Positions 11,606 to 24,102 of a stretch of 64,000 bases of DNA are shown in pieces. The stretch comes from Karalla daura (lineage: Eukaryota; Chordata; Actinopteri; Chaetodontiformes; Leiognathidae): the NCBI GenBank assembly GCA_029224185.1, contig CM055196.1, forward strand, positions 12,898,009 through 12,962,008, in the 5' to 3' direction. Position 1 is the stretch's first letter. Each line of letters starts with the position of its first letter. Made by a program: the position numbers and the translations under genes. Below the pieces are notes generated by a model. The model was not told the origin of the DNA and searched no databases. It saw only the letters and a list, made by a program, of their open reading frames with translations.

Positions 11606-14231
11606 ATGTTTTGGAAGTTCGATCTACACACGTCTTCTCACCTGGAGGCTTTGCTGGACAAGGAGGATGTCACGCTCGCCGAGCTCATGGATGAGGAGGA
11701 TGTGCTGCAGGAGTGCAAGGCCCAGAACAGGAGGTCTGTGTGTCGTTTAACACTCCTGTTCATCAGTTCCAGGTCGTTCATTCTGTATTTTGCTGATGTT
11801 TGATTTTCTCCTCATTGTGGCTTTGTAGACTTCTCCTGTTTTTGTGCCAGGACCAGTGCATGCAGGAGCTGGTCCGTATGATCACCACAGAGCCCCCTGC
11901 TGGTATAGAAGAGATCAAGCGCTTCAAGTAGGTTGTTGTGTCGAATGTGCTGATGTGGTGCACTGAAATATGCTTTGCCAGTGCTTCACCGCATCAAATC
12001 TATTACCTGCCATCTTGTAATGAAGACGAGAGCCAGAGTAAGCTCAGATCTGCAAATAAGTAGTTCTTTATTTAATCTACTGGCACAGTCAAACTCTGTT
12101 TACATCTGGCTTACCTTAGAAAGGGTAATAAGTTGATTCCCGCTTTGTTTTACAAGCAGGTGTGTTGTTTCTCGTTCATTACAGGTATCCAAATATAGCA
12201 TGTGAGCTGTTGACATGTGATGTGGGAGTGATCAATGATAAGCTGGGTAATGAGGAGCCTCTGCTGGAAACTCTGTATGCCTTCCTGGAGACGCCATCCC
12301 CACTTAACCCCCTTCTGGCATCTTTCTTTAGCAAGACAATTGGGAACCTCATCACACGGAAGACTGAGCAGGTAAGACGCACACACAGACACACACACAC
12401 ACACACAGCTAAATCAGAAGGCGTGATTAGAGAAGATGACAGTCTAACCCTCTCAGGGGTGCTCACAGTGGCACAATGTAAAGTGAATTACTTTCAACCA
12501 AAGATAGTTATTGAGGTTTACTTTGCTTTGCAAACGACCAACACACAGAGCAGTGCACATGGTTCATGTTTTATGCTGCCTGGGGACATCAAGGTCGGTA
12601 GACGCATTTCTCTGCCAGCCTTCTCGTTGGTCCAGAGGACCTGTGACATTTGAAATGGATGTTCATGTTGCAACAGGGATGATTTGAAACGACACCGGTG
12701 ACCTTGATCATCGCGTCGGCCCTTGACATAAGTCAAAAACTAATTTGGGCTGAATGAAAGTTGCAATGCATCCCACTGCATCCCCTAATCATATCACCCT
12801 CCAATTCACTTTTTAAAAATCAATCCATCCATAATTGCACCCTTTTTATCTTCATGGTGGTGCAGGGGTCTGCTGTAGCGCGCACACACACCATTAAACA
12901 TGCATCTTATTAGACTGTGGGAGATGGAGACACAGGGAGAACGTGCAGAGCACACACACAGAGGAAATGGTGCCATTCACTGTTTTTATGTCGCACAAAT
13001 TTGTGTGGTACATATCAACATATAAGCGTGTCCTTGTATGTTGATAAGAGTTTTATAGAAATGTAATGCTCACATAATCTATAGCTCTCTCCAGTTTTAT
13101 TCACAAACATCTTAGATGAAAATATCAAGTGCTCTTAAGAGGTGAGATTTTCAGTGCAGCCTTTCAAAGGTGCCTTGCTGGCAAAGCAGTGATCGACATT
13201 TATTGCTGCTGACAGGTTTAAAGGGCTCAACCATGAGTATTTCACACTAATGAAGGATGTAGGACATCGGGACTCCTCTGAATCTAACAACATCTGATGC
13301 TTCCTCATCTTCACGTGATGTGATGGTGTCTCCTCTGCTCCCTCCGTTGGTTCAGGTGCTCAATTTCTTGCGACGGAAGGAGGGCTTCCTCTCCTTGGTC
13401 CTGATGCATATTGATACGTCGGCCATGATGGATGTGCTCCTCAGACTGATCAGCTGCGTGGAGCCACCCCCCCTTCGATTTGAGACACTTACTGTATGAG
13501 ACAAACTGACTGCTACTCATACTTATCAACATTATGCCCTGATGTTGTTTGCAGTCATGATGTTTTCTTTAACAGTGGCTGAATGAAGAGAAAGTCGCCC
13601 AAAGACTCATCGAGCTCATTCACCCTGAAAGGGATGAAGAGGTATGAGATCTCCAGCTCTCACATACGCTTGAATATAAAATGAACAACAGTGAATATAT
13701 ACTTGTGTGTGTCTGTGTGTGTGTGTCTTCCACCGCAGAGACAGTCCAATGCATCTCAGACTCTGTGTGACATCATCCGTCTGAGCAGAGACCAGGCCAA
13801 TCAGCTCCAAGAGATGTCACAGCCTGACCCTTTGCTGACTGTTCTGGAGTCGTAAGTCAGACACACACACACACTGACACACATCTACGCAAGTCTTTGT
13901 TTGTTTTTGTTTTTTGTACAAGAGCCGGAGACAAACTGTGTGTTGTTTCTCCAGGCAGGGGTGTGTGGAGCAGTTGCTGCAGAACATGTTCTCAGGAGAG
14001 CGAACCGAGAGCTGCATCGTCAACGGGATTCAAGTTCTTCTCACGTTACTGGAAATCAGGAGGCCTGTGTGAGTGTCAGCCTAATATCATTTCAGCCCTC
14101 TATACACACTACTACAAAGCTCTCAAGGCTGCGAAGGAATTATAAAGATCCTTTTACACTTGTCTAAGCTATCTTCACAAATTAGAGTTATCTGTCCTGT
14201 GCTGAAACTAATCCTGGTACGTGTGTGTGTG

Positions 14232-14267
<36 letters not shown>

Positions 14268-17200
14268 TGGGACAGAGTGGATGGTGTGATGGATGCTCAG
14301 GGATTTGAGAGGAGTTACACTGTAAACAGCAGCATTTTGTTGGCCATCCAACCACACCTGATCCACTTCCACCAGCTGCTCCTGGAGCCGCCCAAGGTAC
14401 ACCCACAGTGACTTGCGTAGGAGGAAAACAATCCAGCCGCTTAGCGTATCAATAAATACGACTCTGCATTTGTGCGCAGCAGTCTAAGTGCTAGCACAAG
14501 TGCAGAGTCTGTCCAGTCTAATCGTCTGTAGGGCATTAATGTGAGCTGTTACAGCAGGAGAACTCCCACACAGCAGTATCGTTCACCATGATATGAAATG
14601 CATAGCAAAGGTGAATTCTTTGAAAGAGTGACAACGTACCACAGATATTAACCATGATTCCCCCCCCCCCCCCCTCTTTCTGCACTTAATATGTGTGTTT
14701 TTTCTAGCAAAGTCCCATGCTGACCACTCTGGGTGTGCTGGAGGAGCCATTAGGGAACACGCGGCTGCACGTAGCCAGGCTGGTGGCCTCCCTGCTGTAC
14801 ACCAGCTCTGCCAGCCACGCAGTGGTAGCCCAGGAACTCTGCCGGCTCAACACCATGGACCTGCTCCTGGTGAGACGTTGTTCAAGCACCGCGCCGAAAT
14901 GAACGCGACGCTAAGTGATTAACGTTGTCCCTCTTTCTCAGGATTTGTTCTTCAAGTACACGTGGAACAACTTCCTGCACCTCCAGGTGGAGCTCTGCGT
15001 CGCCGCCATCCTCCGGCCCTGCGCCCATGAAATGAGACTTCAGCCTGGCCTGGGAGCCCAGGACAAGTTCAAGGCGCCACAAGACGACCCGCAAGAGCAG
15101 GCCGTGACCGAAACCTCTCCCGAACCCGCGGCCACTCCCGAAAACTCTGCGCACAATCTAATGGTGACTCATGTATGTGTCTCTGTGTTCGAAGCCAGGG
15201 GCTCAAGCGGGATCTGACCGTCCGAGTCGTTTTGAATGAAAATAATCGACCAACTGCACCTTTGTGTCTCCCAAGTTGTTCCAGCACTGCCACCTTGTCC
15301 AGAGGGTTCTGGAGGCTTGGGAAGAGAACGACAAAATACAGTGAGTGACTGTGTATAGACGTCATGCTGCTGTCTGTGGAAGCCGAATACGGGGTTCACT
15401 GTGTGTGGGGGTTTCTGTGCTCAGGTCAGAAGGAGGTATGAGAAGAGGATACATGGGACATCTGACCAGGATCGCCAACACAATAGTCCACAACCTGGAG
15501 AAAGGCCCGGTCCACACACAGATCAGCAGCCTCATCACAGGTGTGTGCAGACATGTCACTTTGCCTCTAATGTGGAAAAAGTCTTGCAAACCATAACAGC
15601 CTGTGCTGGAATATTGTTTTCCTCCTTCCACTGTGGCTGCAGAGCTGCCAGAGGAATGCAGGGGGCGCTGGGAAAACTTTGTGAACCAGACGCTGTCAGA
15701 GACCAATAGGAAGAACACCATTGACCTGGTAAACATGCTCCAAACAGTATAGAGTAGCTGTAAGCGATTACACTCGCGCAGACTCGGATTACGAATGTGA
15801 CGCTTGTTTTTGGTTTTCCCCGCTCAGATCGGCACTGGAAACCCCCGGCCGTCCTCAGAGGACGACATGGAGAGCCCCTTCCCCAAAGAGCTGACCCTGC
15901 AGCAGGTACACAGACACACTAAAGGCCCATCCACCGGTGGGCACGCCGCTCCGAGCTTCCAGTTCAAACCCAAATGTTTCTGTTTTAGGCCTTTTCAGAC
16001 TACCAGATCCAGCAGATGACAGCCAACTTTGTGGATCAGTTTGGCTTCAACGACGAAGAGTTTACAGATCACGATGACAGCATCGGGTGAATTTACTGAC
16101 ACTTGTCTTTTTTTTGACAGTGGACTGTGGTTATTGTCGCCAACCGTGTGATTCCTATTGTAATTGCAGGGCAACATTTGACCGGATTGCAGAGATCAAC
16201 ATCAACATTGATGCAGGCCAGGACAGTGTGAGTGTCTTGGGATATGTGTTAAATGAAGCTGCATTTCTTAACGATTTGGGCTGAAATCGATTCTTAAATA
16301 TGGAGTAATGAGTTCAATGCCCACTAGGGGCAATAATAAGCAAAATGTAATCAAATTCACAGACAAATCACCTTCCAGACTTAGAAACAGGTCTACTCTC
16401 CATTAAGGTTACGGACATTGCTAATAGGATTGGATTTGATTTGTCCTCCTGTCCTTGCAGTCTAACACAGCTGTCTTTGAGGCCTGCTCCAAGGAGAGGA
16501 TTCAGTCCTTTGACGATGATGAAGAAGACATTTGGGAAGTGAAAGAGATCAACTTTACAACACAAACCAAGTCTCGTAACAGGTCAGGCACAGCACAGTA
16601 AATACAGGTGCCCTCACCGTCATGTTTTCTAGGTGGATGAGAATTCATAGTCCTCTCCCAGTCAGTGACATGGAGGGTTTTGTTTGGTTCCAGGTTTGGT
16701 GGCTCACGATCGTCCCAGAGCCAGTCAGCCGGCAAATCTGACAAGGCTGCAGCTTCTGGCACTGAGGGGTCTGACCACACAGCAGACTCTGATTCTGAGG
16801 AAGGAGAGGATGCAAAAGACGACCTGGATCCTTTCAGTAGCCCGGACCAGTCTGAAGCAACAAAGAGTGAGATATATCAAACTTTATCACAGTATTTTGT
16901 TTTGCCTCGTATTTTAGGATAAAAGCAAGGTTGGACCAACTGCCTCAGTTCTTGTTTCACTTCCAGATACGGCCTGGATAGCAGACTTTGGGGAGGTGAA
17001 CTCAAAGGCTCCAGCAGCAGGCGTGGGCTTCTCTGCTTGGGATGCTCCAGACTCTCAACAAGCCACCACAGAGGCCGAGGAGAAAGGATGGGCCAAGTTC
17101 ACCGACTTCCAGCCATTCTGTTGGTGAGACTGATTATGTGTGAAATTGCTTCAAAGCTCTCTCTCTGTTTCTTCATCAGCTCCACCAATCACCTTTATGT

Positions 17201-19508
17201 TCCACAAATAGTTTTGCTCCAATGAACGACTACCATGAGAGAAAATGGAAAAAAACCAATAACATTAAACCATGGCACTATCCATTCATTAGTTGCACCT
17301 TAATGGTATCACGGAGCTCTGCTGGAATCTATCCCAGTGCACATCAGGTGAAGGATGGGAATACACCCTGGACAGGTCCCCAGTCCATCACAGGACACAC
17401 ACACACACACACTCTCACTCTCTCTCAAAGGGCAGTTTGTCTGCAATCAAACTCAACATGCACGTTTTTGGAATGTGGGAGAAAACTGTAATGACTAGAG
17501 AAAACATACAATGTGAAAATACATACATACATGCAAACTTCATAGAAAATAATGATAAAAGTAAATGTATCTTCAGGCGTAGTCCTTCTACTTCTTCTTA
17601 TTTTTTTCATGGTACAGGCCACCAGTCACACACTATAATGGGACAAATTCCCCCTTTAATAGAACTGTCTGGGTGTGTGTAATTCACTGGCTGCTCTACA
17701 CTACGCGCTCATCTGTGTGACCTCTGTCGCCAGCTCTGAAACAGGCCCCAGATGCAGCTCTCCTGTGGACTCAGAGCTCAGTGGATCGGACAGCACCAAA
17801 CCGAACCAGAACCGTAAGCTGGCTATCTCAGAGCGCTATGACCCACACTCTGGGTTGTTTGGGCCGTCTCTCAGCCGGTGCCTCCCTCCCCTGCTCCCTC
17901 TCTGCAGCATGCGTGTGGAGTGTGTGCGTGGCCAGGAAAGCTCCGCTGGTGGCGTCGGACAGCTCCTCCTCCAGCAGCTCGGAGAGCGACGAGGAAGAGG
18001 GTAAGACGGAGTCAACCAGCAGCGAGACGGTCACCACGGAGACCATCACCACGGGGGCTGGCAAGGAGACCATCCGGCTCAGCGTAGACACCAAAAACGA
18101 GAGGGCGGTGTTCAGCAGGTACGCAGTCCCGCTCCCCTCTCTCCTAGTGTGGGTCAGTCATACGTGCCTTCTATGGAGCCCCTCCCTCCTTCCTCCCCCT
18201 CCTCCTTCCAGACCCCCCCCCTCACAATTTTACTTCCACCTTCTGTGTGTTTCCTCTGTTGACGCCCTCCTCCTGTCTGTTCCCTCCTCTCCTGTCGACT
18301 GCAGAGTATTCAGACCAGCAGTCAGACGGTAGGTCGTGCTCGAGGAGTGTGGAATGTTTTCCTGACTTCATTATGAGGGATTTTGAGAGGGTGTTCAAAA
18401 AGCGAGACGATTTTCTTTGATTGTTTTCATTTTGCTTGTTGCATTTAACAGGATGCGATGTAACAACCCCTCGTGCCAAATCTTCACTAACCCACAACTT
18501 GGGATTCGTAGAGAAGCTGCAGGACCTCAGTCTCCATGTTGGGCTTCTTCCATATTCTCGATGCTCCCATGATACCGCTGCTCTGAGCAACGACTGAGCC
18601 TGTTCTCTCACTGATCCAATTACACTAAATTACACTGCAGGGTGAGAGCAGAGCTGGCTGTGGTTATATGATACGGATAACTCCCAGTCTCAGTCACAAT
18701 ATTGATCCCAGTTTACAACATTTGGCTTTATTTTATTTCGGAGCACCCGCCCTACTAACAGGATGTCAGATAGCATGCTGTGAAGAGAGGTTGCCTTCAG
18801 TCCTACATTCTAACAAATCAATACATTGGTTACTAACAAACATGAGCATGCTACGACCAAGGAGCTCCGACGCGGGGTGTGAGACTTCTGCAACTGTATC
18901 CAACTCACGCAGGTTTGAGGCAGCTCTGCTCAGGCAGCTCTGCGCTGGCAGGAACAGGAGAGTAGATGCACGGGGTTGTTGTATGTACCGGGCACAGTAA
19001 CGTGGCTAGTGTGGGCAGCTGATAACAGGCAAATGTGGTGACATTTACCAAGCAGCACCCACGGTTTGTACTGTACGATCGCACTGACGGTCAGGTCATT
19101 ATCTGTGCATCTTCATCTGGTGCCTCACAGCTTCATCTGTCTTTTTTTGTTTTGTTGTTTTTTGCAGTGAAGCAGACAAGTTGCCAGTAGAAGGACTGTC
19201 CGTCAAAGACAAAGGGAAAAGCAGTGAGAAAGGAGACAGTCCGAGCCCAACTCCTGCCAGTCCAAGCACCCAGTCAGCTGCTGTCACACAGTACGTTTGT
19301 GTGCTTCTTGCTTCTACTTCTGCATGTACTGACTATACTACATGACACACAATAGCACGTAATATACACTCGTTAAGTCCATGCCAGACATCTCAGAAAC
19401 CTTGGCAGAGATAGTGTGTGTGTATAAAGTTGTGTCAAACCTCTCTGTTTTGTGTATGTTGTTTTGCCTTGCAGAGAGACACAGCCCTCTGCTAATGGAC
19501 CGGCATAA
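11606..19508 (+). CDS. ppp6r2: Serine/threonine-protein phosphatase 6 regulatory subunit 2 (SAPS2)
   Basis: SAPS-family scaffold that binds the PP6 catalytic subunit and, with ankyrin-repeat subunits, directs it to substrates. Coding exons: 11606-11733, 11829-11927, 12185-12371, 13356-13493, 13576-13641, 13739-13851, 13955-14068, 14276-14396, 14708-14869, 14942-15172, 15276-15340, 15425-15540, 15643-15728, 15828-15905, 15989-16086, 16170-16227, 16461-16582, 16694-16866, 16967-17123, 17734-17813, 17908-18118, 19168-19290 and 19475-19508 (TAA). They total 919 residues (human PPP6R2 about 966). The helical-repeat SAPS region is plain: MFWKFDLHTSSHLEALLD, NPLLASFFSKTIGNLI, QSNASQTLCDIIRLSRDQ, LFFKYTWNNFLHLQVELC, GYMGHLTRIANTIV, MTANFVDQFGFNDEEF. 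The acidic Ser-rich tail holds GWAKFTDFQPFC, GPRCSSPVDSE, VCVARKAPLVASDSSSS and ends ANGPA. These tail motifs and LCQDQC-type residues favour PPP6R2 over PPP6R1 or PPP6R3. Confidence 0.96.
12789..12990. repeat. Decayed fish dispersed repeat in a ppp6r2 intron
   Basis: Fragments of the common pattern 'caatccatccat..catggtggtgcaggggtctgctg..acatgcatcttattagactgtgggag..gacacagggagaacgtgcagagc'. Similar but better copies lie at 17270-17545 and 61920-62170. Heavily mutated. Confidence 0.4.
14221..14264. repeat. (GT)n microsatellite
   Basis: Interrupted GT tract directly upstream of a ppp6r2 acceptor (exon starts 14276). It replaces much of the usual polypyrimidine tract. Confidence 0.9.
17270..17545 (+). 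repeat. Degenerate fish dispersed repeat in a ppp6r2 intron
   Basis: Recognisable pieces in order: tccattcattag, ctggaatctatcccagtgcacatcaggtgaagg, tacaccctggacaggtccccagtccatcacaggacacacac, aatgtgggagaaaac, and catgcaaacttcat. This is the familiar teleost element with 'ACACCCTGGACAGG..CCAGTCCATC'. The polyAC is internal to the element. Related, more decayed copies lie elsewhere in the window. Confidence 0.6.
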
Positions 19509-19521
19509 GGACACAGCACAG

Positions 19522-19522
<1 letters not shown>

Positions 19523-19564
<42 letters not shown>

Positions 19565-19579
19565 TACACACACACACAG
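19523..19579. repeat. (AC)n microsatellite in ppp6r2 3' UTR
   Basis: Nearly pure CA repeat beginning 15 bases after the ppp6r2 TAA, so it should be transcribed at the start of the 3' UTR. Confidence 0.95.
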
Positions 19580-20832
19580 CTATACCCACATGCCTCATAC
19601 CTGTCCATCCAACACAGCCATGCCACCTTTGCTTCCTGTTAGCGGCCCCTCGACACCCCTTCTCCTTGGGAGATCCTCAGTGTTGAGGACAGACGGTACG
19701 TATGTTGGGAAAACACAAGTCAACGGATGGCTACCAGTGATCTCTCCTGCACCTTCGCCACTGAATCACAAACACACTGCTTTCAAGAGGAATGCGTGTT
19801 CTCAGAGAACGTTTTCGTCGCGCCACAGTCCCGAAGCTTAAAGTACGAACTCTTTCGAAATGTTTTGTTTTTATTTTCCCCTTTTTTTCTCCCATGGAAT
19901 CTGGGAAGGTGCAAACACCTACATTTGATGTGATGAGCCGGGGCTCCAGTGAGGGCGCCTGCTGCGGCACTTTAATCCCAAGAAAACAAAAGCCCAAGTC
20001 TGAAATTTGACCTTGGGTTTGAATTCAGCATCAGACTTTCAGATTGTTTGTGCATGGCTGCTCCACGAGCACTAAATCACAGCCCGGAGCACTTTTCTAT
20101 CAGAGCATTTGACTGTTTACACTTTAGTAAAGAAAACTGTATTCAAATAATCAGCCAAGATGACAAAAAGCCAAGACGCTTGCAGAGCTAGCTGCCATTT
20201 CTTCCTCCTGCATTTCAGTGTACAAGTCCAGACAGACATTTTAAGCAGGGCTGATGTGTGAGCGCTAATAATAATAATTTGGCTTTTTTTCCCCCCTTCC
20301 TTCCATACACACCATCGAACTCTTTTCTTAGTCTTGGTAAGGTTCCTTTGCTTTGATCTCACGGAGCATTAAATGTTCATTTGGAGCTACGGATTGGGGA
20401 GCATCGCGTGTCATTTCCTCCTCCTGCCTCCGACGGAGTCGTGTAGTTTAGGGGTGTGTGCGCTCCTGGTATCCATGTGTGTAGACATGTGCGTGTGTGT
20501 GTTTGAGCTCTGTCTGAGGTACAGAGTGCATTCTCAGGTCAACGGCGAGGTATGCAGATAGAAAGAAAGCACACCTGTGTAACACACTCACACAGCGCCG
20601 TACACACATGTATACACGACCGAATCTATACACCCATGCAAAAAACAAAAAAAAAAAAATAGAGCAAGACACAAGACACAGTGATGTGCACACACCGACT
20701 CATATCACCCTTTGAGCTGTTTAAATGTAATATTGTGAAATTTGAACCTGTATTAGGTTGTGGCTATTCTTGGTAACATGTAAACGTAATATAAATGTAA
20801 ACAGTATATATAAACATTATATCTATTTTTGG

Positions 20833-20838
20833 AATAAA
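20833..20838 (+). terminator. ppp6r2: Candidate proximal poly(A) signal of ppp6r2
   Basis: AATAAA 1.3 kb after the stop codon. First canonical hexamer downstream on the plus strand. Confidence 0.4.
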
Positions 20839-21247
20839 TCCAACGTATGGAAAGGCGATTGTTTTGCAGGTTGCAACGTGTGTACCATATGTGTGTGTCG
20901 TACTGTTGAAATGAGGCAATAATGATGTCCGTGTTTCGGTTAACGCCCCAGCATCAGTTCCCGTTCCTCCGCTACCTGCTTCCCTACGTGGAGCTCTGAG
21001 AGTGCGCACGTTTGTGAATGTGAGTCAATACTCTGTAGTATCTCTCATGTTCTTCTTAAAGGATGATTTTGGTTTATTAGAACCTGGGTGATGTTTTGCG
21101 TTCATAAAAGTGACACCAAACGTGCAACTCACATCATCATCGTAATGATCAGAACCACACAAAGTTAAATCAGACATTACAACTTTAAATTGAAAATTGA
21201 GGACGCAACAAGCAGCAGTGCCTCGTTTGGGCTTTGAGAGCTTTGCT

Positions 21248-21297
21248 TTGAGATAACTTTTGTTATGAACTGGCACTTAAAACAAATAAAGTTGAGT
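21248..21297 (+). repeat. LINE tail remnant in ppp6r2 3' region
   Basis: tttgagataacttttgttatgaactggcacttaaaacaaataaagttgag. It matches the reverse complement of 57015-57075 almost base for base, including TGACACTT/TGGCACTT-AAAACAAATAAAGTTGA. It brings its own AATAAA. Confidence 0.65.
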
Positions 21298-22747
21298 TAA
21301 AGAATGGTGTGGGACATTCATCACACTTTTCTGACATTTTCATGATCAAATCAATCGAAGATGTCAGAAAGTCAGTGACGGATAAATAATCAATCCCACT
21401 ATTGACAGTGAGGTCTTTATAAATACAGTTTTGTTAGCACACATCTTTTATAACCTCATATTCTCAATTCTAAACACAGTTTCTGATAGAAATCACATCA
21501 GGAACCTCCATGCAAAACCCAGGATGTAATATACCAGAATTATGGACTGAAGTGCCAGACACGCCAGTCACGCTTTACTTTACCTTCCTCCTCGTCTCTC
21601 TCTTTCTCAGGGCAGGAGTTGACTTTTATTGCATATATGCCTATGGAAATGAATTCACATAGATTGTTGTATTTATTTTGAAAGCACTTTTTCGAGAAGC
21701 ACTTTCGGTTCGTACTGGTGGTGCATAGATAGCATTACCACATAACCCCCAACCCTCCCCTCCAAAAGAAAAAAAAAACAGAAGAAAAGAGGTGGGAAAG
21801 TCTGACTTGAACGAGTGAACCATGTAGATACTCTAGAAGACGTTTGTTTTCTTCGATGCTTTCTGCCAAAGTGTGTCTTCCCGCCAGTGTACAAACTGGG
21901 TTTCATATCTGTGAAGTAGCCTGCTTCCCGCTGCCACGCTCTCACTTAGTCCAGATTTATCTGAGGCCGTCTTTGTTTGATCGCTGCCATCATGTGATGG
22001 CGTTATCGGCGGGTGGGAGAGGTTGCCACATGTCAAAAGAAAGGCTTCATCTCAGATCACAGCCATTTTGCTTTTATCTGTTCAGCGCTTTCAGCTGATT
22101 GAAACGGAACTGCACAGAGTGTGAGCCGGGGGAGAAAAACAGGGCTGAAAAATTGTTTTTGTTCTTTTTTTTTTTTTGTCAGGGTGCGTTCAGGGTCAGA
22201 ATAGGTTGTCTTTCACCAAACCTAAGCACTGCAACTGACCCTTACCTTTGTATTTATGGTGTGTGTGTGTGTGTGGGTCTCCTTCATCCAGTGAATGTGG
22301 TGTGTGTGTGTGTGTGCGCGTGTGTGTAGCGTAGCTACGGGTATGGTGTGATGTTATGCATAATGGCATGAGGTGCAATGCATTCATCTTTAAGTGCCAT
22401 TAAGTTTGCACATTAGCCTCATTCACCTCATCGGGTGTGAGCCGCATCGCATAGCGTGCGCCCAAAAGGTTGTCATTGAGAGACAGTGGGTGTTCAGTCA
22501 TCCCATCAGGTGTTACGTAGACTGAGGCCACTTCAAAGTGAAAATCCTTCCGGCATCATAGCTCATTACATACGTGTGCGTGCTTGTGAGTGTGTGGAGG
22601 AAGTGGTGTGAAAGACAGCTGTGTTGTAAAATGCCTTTTTTTGTAAAGTGGACTGATGCTGGTGTTTCATTTTTTTTCTTTTTCCTTTAGAGAGTAATGT
22701 GTCTGTTACCTGTTGTCAATTTAGCTTGTAAATTCAGATATAAACCG

Positions 22748-22753
22748 AATAAA
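22748..22753 (+). terminator. ppp6r2: Candidate distal poly(A) signal of ppp6r2
   Basis: AATAAA followed by a GT-rich stretch (gtttgtgttttta) about 35 bases on, which is a typical downstream element. If used, the 3' UTR is about 3.2 kb. Confidence 0.4.
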
Positions 22754-23150
22754 TATGTCAGACCAAGAAGAGTGATGAGTTTGTGTTTTTATCTCGCACA
22801 GAAAACCTGCTCTAACACATGAGAGAGAAGAGAGAGAGAGAAAGAGCAGGAATCGGTCTTTGGGAGCACAAACATGTTTACCTTAGGGGCAGGTGAGCCA
22901 GCGGATTATGTTGCCTCCTGCTCCTGACTGTTTGCGTCCTGCTCGTATGAGCTGTGCTTCCAATCAATGCCACACTGCAAACATAAAGCCGCCTGTCACC
23001 CGAGGTGAGAGGGGGCTCGTGTTACCGTGGACCCTACACCCACTCCTCACTTTCACACTCCTCTCGGCTCCACATATCACTGCCCTGTCACTGCAGGGTG
23101 TGTGTTTTCATTCCTTGGCTGGGATACATCATGTGTGTCATCGCATTCCT

Positions 23151-23160
23151 CTATATATAG
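23151..23160 (+). promoter_or_regulatory. Possible TATA box of the mob2-like gene
   Basis: CTATATATAG lies about 700 bp upstream of the ATG in an otherwise GC-balanced region. A start near 23185 would leave a long leader, possibly spliced. Weak evidence. Confidence 0.3.
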
Positions 23161-23862
23161 TTTACAAGTGGAGCACAGACTGTGAACACAGCTGCTGCCA
23201 GAGACTACTTCTACTCTTTTGCTGGGCTCTTCCTCATTTCTCTTTCTCCTTTCCTCCAAAGGAAAACACCTTTAGTTTGTTGCTCTCACCTGCACTTGCT
23301 TTCTCTCTCTTTCTCTGTCCCTGCAGACAGTGCATCCATGTGGAGAGAAGAGTGTGTGTGTGTGTGTGGTGTGTGGAAAGGGGAAGAAGGAGGAGTTGAG
23401 CTCTGTACTTTAATGGGTTGTGGAGAAACCTGCCTGTCCGCTTGGAGCTGAGGGGAGGAGGAGCCTGTGGGGTGTGGGACTCCAGACAAAGGAAGACACA
23501 CTGACACTGGATCACCGGAGCCCGGGGAGAGGCAGACAGCTGGAGAGCCTCACTTTTCACCTCCCCAAACACAGGACAGCCAGGATCCTCAGCTCCTGGA
23601 CGAGTTTGGGTTTTTTTTGTTTTGTTTTTTTCCCCAACCCTCCCTCTCCACGGCCTCTTCTGTGGTTTTGGAAAACTTTGTCAGGGCAGGCCCTGGTGTG
23701 TGTTTGTCAGCTGTATGGAGTCGTCTTTGAGCTGAGAGTGTGTGGGAGCAGCCGCTGCCATATGTTGCCTTTGGAGTGTGTGTAAGTGTCTGGGTTCTAG
23801 TATGTTAGGCATGGAAAAGTGGGACTGGCACGACCAAAGGCTCTGCTCTTAGTTTTTACACC

Positions 23863-24038
23863 ATGGGGGGTTGCCATAGTTACCCCTCAGCCTCAAAGGC
23901 AGACAGCAAGACTCTGCAGCCATCTGACATCAGCAGTGACAAACTGTAAGTTGTGTTTCTCTCTCGTCATGAGTTTTCCTTCACTGTTTTCCATTTTGCT
24001 GTCGTTGCCACATTCATGCCCTCATGGGAGAGAGGGAG

Positions 24039-24102
<64 letters not shown>

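Larger units (their letters stand above)
19509..22770 (+). other. ppp6r2: Probable ppp6r2 3' UTR
   Basis: Unbroken non-coding sequence after the ppp6r2 stop. It starts with a (CA)n tract (19523-19579). It contains poly(A) signals at 20833-20838 (AATAAA), about 21286 (AATAAA within a LINE tail) and 22748-22753 (AATAAA). No separate gene is seen, and several 3' ends are plausible. Confidence 0.45.

Noticed and set aside
14660..14674. Run of 15 C in a ppp6r2 intron
   Set aside because: It sits in the polypyrimidine tract before the exon at 14708. A single-strand C-run alone does not support a structure.
17781..17907. Alternative reading of ppp6r2 that runs on through the intron after 17813
   Set aside because: The open frame there is out of phase with the conserved GPRCSSPVDSE and VCVARKAPLVASD blocks, which join cleanly by splicing 17813 to 17908.
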